A stretch of 64,000 nt of DNA, taken from positions 91,568 to 155,567 of the forward strand of contig JAFTYM010000011.1 of the NCBI GenBank assembly GCA_017461585.1, written 5' to 3'. Origin of the DNA: Oscillospiraceae bacterium (lineage in GTDB: Bacteria; Bacillota; Clostridia; Oscillospirales; Oscillospiraceae). Both the position numbers and the translations under genes were made by a program. How positions within the stretch are numbered: the stretch's first letter is position 1; each line of letters begins with the position of its first letter. The notes below the pieces were generated by a model. That model ran no database searches. It had not been told where the DNA came from and saw only the letters and a program-made list of their open reading frames with translations. This document shows positions 59,822 through 64,000 of the stretch, in pieces.

Positions 59822-61201
59822 ATGAAAGCTTTTATGGATAAAGAGTTTCTGCTTGAGACAGAGACAGGCAGCAGACTTTTTCACGAATATGCGGAAAACT
59901 GCCCTATAATCGACTATCACAACCATCTGCCTCCCCGAGATATTTTCCAAAGACGCAGATATGAAAACCTTACTCAGCTCTGGCTGGAGGGGGACCACTA
60001 CAAATGGCGCTGCATGCGCGTTTGCGGTGTTCCCGAAAAGTACGTAACGGGCGATGCTCCCGAATGGGAGAAGTTTCAGAAGTTCGCAGAGATCATGCCC
60101 CGTCTTATCGGCTCTCCCGTTTACCATTGGGCGCACCTTGAGCTGCAGAGATACTTCGGCATCGACACGCCAATAAGCGGCAAAACCGCAAAGGAAATTT
60201 GGGATAAGACCTGCGAAATGCTGGGGGGAGATGGCTTCGATGCCGTTTCACTCCTTGATAAAATGCAGGTGAAGGTGCTCTGCACAACAGACGACCCTGC
60301 AGATACACTGGAGTGGCACATAAAGCTTCGCGATGAAGGATTGCCCTTTAAGACTTTGCCCTCTTTCCGCCCTGACAGATTTTTACACATTGATCAGGCT
60401 GCGTGGAGTACAGCTTTAAAACATCTTGGCGAAAAATACGGTGAGATAACCGATTTTGAGAGCCTTACGGCTGCGCTTAAAAAATCTATCGACTTTTTCT
60501 ATGAGGTTGGCTGCCGCGTAACTGACCACGGATTTATCCGTTTCAGATATGCAAGCGGCGATCCTGCTCCTGTTATGGAGAAGGCTCTTCGCGGAGAAGT
60601 GCTTACAGATGCTGAAATTGCCGTATATCAGGGTGCGCTGATGCGCTTCCTTGCAGGCGAATATGAAAGCCGCGGACTTACAATGCAGCTGCACTTAGGA
60701 CCCATCCGCAACAATTCCCCGAAGCTTTTCACCTCTTTTGGTGCTGATGCCGGCGGAGACAGCATCGGAAGTGTTACCGATCCCTTTATGCTCGGTGCGT
60801 TTTTGGGCGACCTTGAAAAGGCTGATAATCTGCCCAAGACTATTCTCTACAACTTAAACCCTGCAGACAGCGCCATGCTTTCCACTATGGCTGCAAACTT
60901 TGCGTCCGACGGTGCAAAGGTACAGTACGGTGCTGCGTGGTGGATGCTGGATCACGTTCGCGGCATAAGCGACCAGCTTGATCAGCTCATGGAGACGGGA
61001 CTTATCTCAGGCTCCGTCGGTATGCTGACGGACTCCCGCAGCTTTACATCTTTTACCCGTCACGAGTATTTCCGCAGGATTCTGTGCAACAAGCTTGGAA
61101 AGCTGGTTGAAAACGGTGAATACCCATGCGATATGGAGATTTTGGGTAAAACGGTGCAGGATATTTGCTGGAGAAACGCAGTGAACTATTTTGGATTTTA
61201 A
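59822..61201 (+). CDS. uxaC: Glucuronate isomerase
   Basis: Converts D-glucuronate to D-fructuronate (or D-galacturonate to tagaturonate). The 459 residues, an amidohydrolase-like TIM barrel, contain the N-terminal metal site PIIDYHNHLPPRDIFQ (about 30-45), LWLEGDHYKWRCMRVCGV, the middle TDDPADTLEWH, MQLHLGPIRNN, and the C-terminal MLTDSRSFTSFTRHEYFRRILCN. The length is normal. The ATG follows the LarA-like stop by one base. Last gene of the operon. Confidence 0.96.
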   Translation: MKAFMDKEFLLETETGSRLFHEYAENCPIIDYHNHLPPRDIFQRRRYENLTQLWLEGDHYKWRCMRVCGVPEKYVTGDAPEWEKFQKFAEIMPRLIGSPVYHWAHLELQRYFGIDTPISGKTAKEIWDKTCEMLGGDGFDAVSLLDKMQVKVLCTTDDPADTLEWHIKLRDEGLPFKTLPSFRPDRFLHIDQAAWSTALKHLGEKYGEITDFESLTAALKKSIDFFYEVGCRVTDHGFIRFRYASGDPAPVMEKALRGEVLTDAEIAVYQGALMRFLAGEYESRGLTMQLHLGPIRNNSPKLFTSFGADAGGDSIGSVTDPFMLGAFLGDLEKADNLPKTILYNLNPADSAMLSTMAANFASDGAKVQYGAAWWMLDHVRGISDQLDQLMETGLISGSVGMLTDSRSFTSFTRHEYFRRILCNKLGKLVENGEYPCDMEILGKTVQDICWRNAVNYFGF

Positions 61202-61206
61202 AAATA

Positions 61207-61244
61207 AAAAAGGCCGTGAATCAGTTGATTCACGGCCTTTTTTT
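61207..61244 (+). terminator. Terminator of the uronate operon
   Basis: Near-perfect stem AAAAGGCCGTGAATC / GATTCACGGCCTTTT with loop agtt, followed by further Ts. Confidence 0.95.
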
Positions 61245-61358
61245 GTCTATATATGTCCAGTGATATATGTTTGTCAACAAAAATTGATGCTGATTTGATG
61301 TTGAGTTGTAACTTACGGGGTAACCTGCACATATACAATATGTCTGGAGCCTGTTTTT

Positions 61359-62084
61359 ATGGAAAACTCTGAATTTTGCACATCCAACCGAGAAAAACAC
61401 ATCAAGCTTGTGGGCACAGCGATATGTGAGATATTTACAATCTATACCATAGTAACCATGCTTTGCAATAGAGAAGCTGACAGAATTGCACTGGCGTTCG
61501 GTACGGTTGTTCTTGCGGCACTTCCTTTTTTGCTTGAAAAGCTGTTTCGCTGCAGAATAAGCCTGCCTTTATACATTTTTGCTCTTGCCTACGCAATTGG
61601 ACCTATGTTGGGGAATTGCTGGAAGCTGTACTACACGCTACCCGGTTGGGATAAGCTTTTGCATACCACCGGAGGTGTGATGTTTGTCATTCTGGGCGCA
61701 TGCTTATTTGACTTTTTAATGCGCGGTCAGAAACATCAGACTGCAAAAGTTATTTTTTCGTTCTGCTTTTCCGTGGCAGTTGCTGCGTTGTGGGAATTCT
61801 GTGAATTCGGTGCGGACACCTTACTTGGAATGGATATGCAGTATGACACGGTTGTTCACGGACTCAATTCATACCTTTTAGGTGACCGCGTGGGAGTTGT
61901 CGGCAGTATTTCCGATATTGAGTCAATCACTGTAAACGGTGTGCTTTTGCAAACAGACGGATATATTGACATCGGTCTTATTGATACAATGCTGGATATG
62001 CTTTTGGAGACAATCGGCGCAGTTATAGCCTGCATTATTATGTGGATTGATAAGGGAAAACACCCTTTGATAAAGAAAGTGTAA
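61359..62084 (+). CDS. DUF2238-like integral membrane protein
   Basis: 241 residues with about six membrane helices. The segments GWDKLLHTTGGVMFVILGACLFD and ALWEFCEFGADTLLGMDMQYD match the conserved polar motifs of DUF2238/YjdF-like proteins, where His and Glu within membrane segments are kept. The function is unknown. The ATG follows TGGAG. The next two membrane-protein genes are close and co-oriented. Confidence 0.75.
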   Translation: MENSEFCTSNREKHIKLVGTAICEIFTIYTIVTMLCNREADRIALAFGTVVLAALPFLLEKLFRCRISLPLYIFALAYAIGPMLGNCWKLYYTLPGWDKLLHTTGGVMFVILGACLFDFLMRGQKHQTAKVIFSFCFSVAVAALWEFCEFGADTLLGMDMQYDTVVHGLNSYLLGDRVGVVGSISDIESITVNGVLLQTDGYIDIGLIDTMLDMLLETIGAVIACIIMWIDKGKHPLIKKV

Positions 62085-62097
62085 AAGGAGAAAAATT

Positions 62098-62658
62098 ATG
62101 TTAAAACGCAATTTGAGCAACATGGCTATGAGCCTTGTCGAAGTAATTGTCGGCATTCTGCTGCTGGTTAATCCCGTCGGCTTTACTTCAGGGATTATCG
62201 TTGCCTTCGGCGCTGTGCTGATGATCGCAGGTCTTTTCAGTATCATCAAGTATTTTCGCACAGAACCCGAAGAGGCGGCAATCAGTCAAACGCTGGTAAA
62301 GGGAGTGACCATGCTTCTCTTAGGTGCTTTCTGTGCATTTAAAGCGCATTGGTTTATTGCCACTTTTCCTGTGCTGACGCTGGTGTACGGTGTTGTGATC
62401 CTGCTTGCAGGCATAACAAAGCTCCAGTGGACGGTGGATATTATCCGCACAAAGCGCAGCAAATGGATTCTTGCTGCCATTAGCGCAGCAATCTCAGTAT
62501 TGTGCGGAATTATTATAATAACCAGTCCGTTCAGCTCAACTGCAGTTTTGTGGATGTTTACAGGCATTACCCTGATCGTAGAGGCTATATTTGATATGAT
62601 AGGCAGCATCTTCAGTAACCGCGAGAAGAAGGAACCGAAAAATGCGGAAGAGGTCTAA
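62098..62658 (+). CDS. HdeD/DUF308-type membrane protein
   Basis: 186 residues with about six membrane helices in three pairs, typical of the DUF308 (HdeD) family of unknown function (SLVEVIVGILLLVNPVGFTSGIIVAFGAVLMIAGLFSIIKYF and related repeats). AAAAGGAG precedes the ATG. It is 13 bp after the DUF2238-like gene. Confidence 0.85.
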   Translation: MLKRNLSNMAMSLVEVIVGILLLVNPVGFTSGIIVAFGAVLMIAGLFSIIKYFRTEPEEAAISQTLVKGVTMLLLGAFCAFKAHWFIATFPVLTLVYGVVILLAGITKLQWTVDIIRTKRSKWILAAISAAISVLCGIIIITSPFSSTAVLWMFTGITLIVEAIFDMIGSIFSNREKKEPKNAEEV

Positions 62659-62682
62659 GCGGAACTCACAGGGGAGAGGAAT

Positions 62683-63846
62683 ATGAAAATTGAAGGGAAA
62701 ACTTGTCTGAAGATAGGAATCAGCGTGTTTCTGCTGTATCTTTGCATTCAGTACTGGTCAGCTTTTACCGCATTCCTCGGCACTTTAATAGGAGCGTCTG
62801 CACCGCTGCTTATAGGCTGTGTTATTGCATATATCGTAAATATTCTTATGAGCTTCTACGAGCGGCACTATTTTCCAAAGAAGCAAAAGAGATTTTGGGT
62901 AAAAAGCCGACGCCCTGTGTGTATGATAGCGGCATTTCTGACATTAGTAGTAGTTGTAGTTCTGCTTCTGAACATTGTTATACCGGAGCTGATGGCTGCA
63001 GTGCAGCTGCTCTTAGCGCAGGTGCCCGGTATAATCGAAGATGTTTTGGGGTGGTTGGACAGCAAAAATATTGTTCCGCAAGACCTGTCGGCATTTCTTT
63101 CCGGTATCGATTGGAAAGCGAGATTGGAACAGATATTCGGTGTCTTAACTACCGGTGTCGGAAGTGTTTTGGGCACAGCATTCAATGTTGTTTCATCTGT
63201 CTTTTCGGGTATTGTAACCGCGCTGTTTGCCATAATCTTTTCGTTTTACCTGCTTAGCGGCAAAGAGAAGCTGGGAGGGCAGTTTGACTGCATTATGAAG
63301 CAGTTTATGAAAGACAGGATTTATACAGCTACTCGTCATGTGCTGTCGGTTATGAATGACTCTTTCCGTAAGTATCTGGTGGGTCAATGCACAGAGGCAC
63401 TGATTTTGGGTGTGTTGTGTACGGTCGGTATGTGGATATTCAAATTCCCTTACGCTGCCATGACGGGTGCTGTGATTGCGTTTACAGCGCTTATCCCCGT
63501 AGCAGGCGGATATATCGGCGCGGCAGTAGGAGCTTTCATGATACTTACCGTTTCCCCCATGAAAGCCCTTCTGTTTCTCGTTTATATTGTAATTTTGCAG
63601 CAGCTTGAGGGCAATTTGATATATCCGAGAGTTGTTGGGTCATCAATGGGCTTGCCCGGCATTTGGGTGCTTGCAGCCGTCACCATTGGCGGCGGTGTCA
63701 TGGGTGTTGCCGGCATGCTTGTCGGTGTTCCGCTTGCAGCTACCGCTTACCGTCTGTTGCAGCAATCTGTAAGAAAACACAAAGAAGATCACAAGGTTGA
63801 AGTTTGCGATATAAGCGAAAATAGAAAAGAAAATGCTCCCTCATAA
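62683..63846 (+). CDS. AI-2E family transporter (PerM/YdbI-like)
   Basis: 387 residues with seven to eight membrane helices. The family core is QCTEALILGVLCTVGMWIFKFPYAAMTGAVIAFTALIPVAGGYIGAAVGAFM followed by LEGNLIYPRVVGSSMGLPGIWVLAAVTIGGGVMGVAGMLVGVPLAATAYRL. Members export varied small compounds or act as Na+/Li+ antiporters, so AI-2 export should not be assumed. GGGGAGAGG precedes the ATG. Its stop codon lies in the outer edge of dispersed repeat copy B. Confidence 0.92.
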   Translation: MKIEGKTCLKIGISVFLLYLCIQYWSAFTAFLGTLIGASAPLLIGCVIAYIVNILMSFYERHYFPKKQKRFWVKSRRPVCMIAAFLTLVVVVVLLLNIVIPELMAAVQLLLAQVPGIIEDVLGWLDSKNIVPQDLSAFLSGIDWKARLEQIFGVLTTGVGSVLGTAFNVVSSVFSGIVTALFAIIFSFYLLSGKEKLGGQFDCIMKQFMKDRIYTATRHVLSVMNDSFRKYLVGQCTEALILGVLCTVGMWIFKFPYAAMTGAVIAFTALIPVAGGYIGAAVGAFMILTVSPMKALLFLVYIVILQQLEGNLIYPRVVGSSMGLPGIWVLAAVTIGGGVMGVAGMLVGVPLAATAYRLLQQSVRKHKEDHKVEVCDISENRKENAPS

Positions 63847-64000
63847 AGGGTGAACCCGATAAGAAAACATAAGCTTAAAAAGAAATCCTTTGCCCGTAAA
63901 CATCGTTATCAAAGCTCGTAAGACATACAGTATTACAGCGCTTTTCTGCCTCGTTTACGAACAAAATCTATCTTTTTAAGTGCAAGCAGTTTTGCCAAAA
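63842..64000 (-). repeat. Dispersed repeat, copy B (runs off the window)
   Basis: The complement of this stretch matches 42546-42703 nearly base for base, so two inverted copies flank about 21 kb. It starts at the AI-2E gene stop and includes the GGGTGAACCCGA... end that also forms the terminal inverted repeat of the element at 42417-42697. The other end is beyond the window. Confidence 0.92.

Noticed and set aside
62683-63846. Autoinducer-2 exporter as a firm function
   Set aside because: The family name is historical. Members have varied substrates and no quorum-sensing gene is nearby.

Overview
The window looks like chromosomal DNA from a spore-forming or spore-former-related member of the class Clostridia, probably an Oscillospiraceae/Ruminococcaceae-type gut bacterium. 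The support is indirect: a SpoVB/YabM-type flippase next to mazG, primosomal DnaD and DnaI, a Firmicutes-type T-box leader in front of hisS-aspS, YrrN/YrrO-type U32 proteins, strong AGGAGG ribosome sites, and a Clostridia-type cysteine-rich micropeptide. I saw no rRNA, tRNA, CRISPR array, transposase or phage gene.

Layout. 1-4.7 kb (minus strand): mazG, a SpoVB-like flippase, dnaI and dnaD. 4.9-12.6 kb (plus): a long U32/DUF3656 protein, maf, mreC, mreD, PBP2, minD, a large structured RNA-like element, and a methylglyoxal-synthase-like gene. 12.6-22.5 kb: T-box plus hisS-aspS, small genes around a divergent promoter, tmk, 5-formyl-THF cyclo-ligase, a micropeptide, mltG and a second U32 gene. 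22.6-42.4 kb: an approximately 20-kb surface-polysaccharide locus of the Wzx/Wzy type. It carries an initiating sugar-phosphate transferase, three glycosyltransferases, two 4-amino-sugar routes (a CapD-like dehydratase plus aminotransferase, and RmlA-RmlB plus aminotransferase), two ATP-grasp proteins and a uronic-acid nucleotide-sugar module (GHMP kinase, nucleotidyltransferase, Ugd). Its centre (about 26.6-30.6 kb) is visibly AT-richer than the flanks. 42.4-47.6 kb: a repeat element, thioredoxin and its reductase, a Zn-ribbon protein, an ADP-ribosyltransferase-like protein, hybrid-cluster protein and a NUDIX hydrolase. 47.6-61.2 kb: carbohydrate use, with a GH2 glycosidase, a GPH-type symporter, an AraC regulator, a two-domain acetyltransferase and a six-gene uronate operon. 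61.3-63.8 kb: three membrane-protein genes, followed by an inverted second copy of the repeat.

The most interesting system is the operon at 54.3-61.2 kb. It has glucuronate isomerase (UxaC) and fructuronate reductase (UxuB) but no mannonate dehydratase or KDPG aldolase. In their place are a LarA-type (nickel-pincer) racemase homologue with all the expected active-site residues at matching spacing, a PfkB-type sugar-acid kinase and 6-phosphogluconate dehydrogenase. This reads as a complete bypass: glucuronate, fructuronate, mannonate, gluconate (C2 epimerisation), 6-phosphogluconate, ribulose 5-phosphate. The second most interesting item is a roughly 275-nt RNA-like element between minD and the mgsA-like gene. 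It is closed by a perfect 20-bp helix and has several internal helices.

Functions are assigned from recognisable motifs and context, not from searches. Start codons were chosen from ribosome-binding sites and family N-termini.
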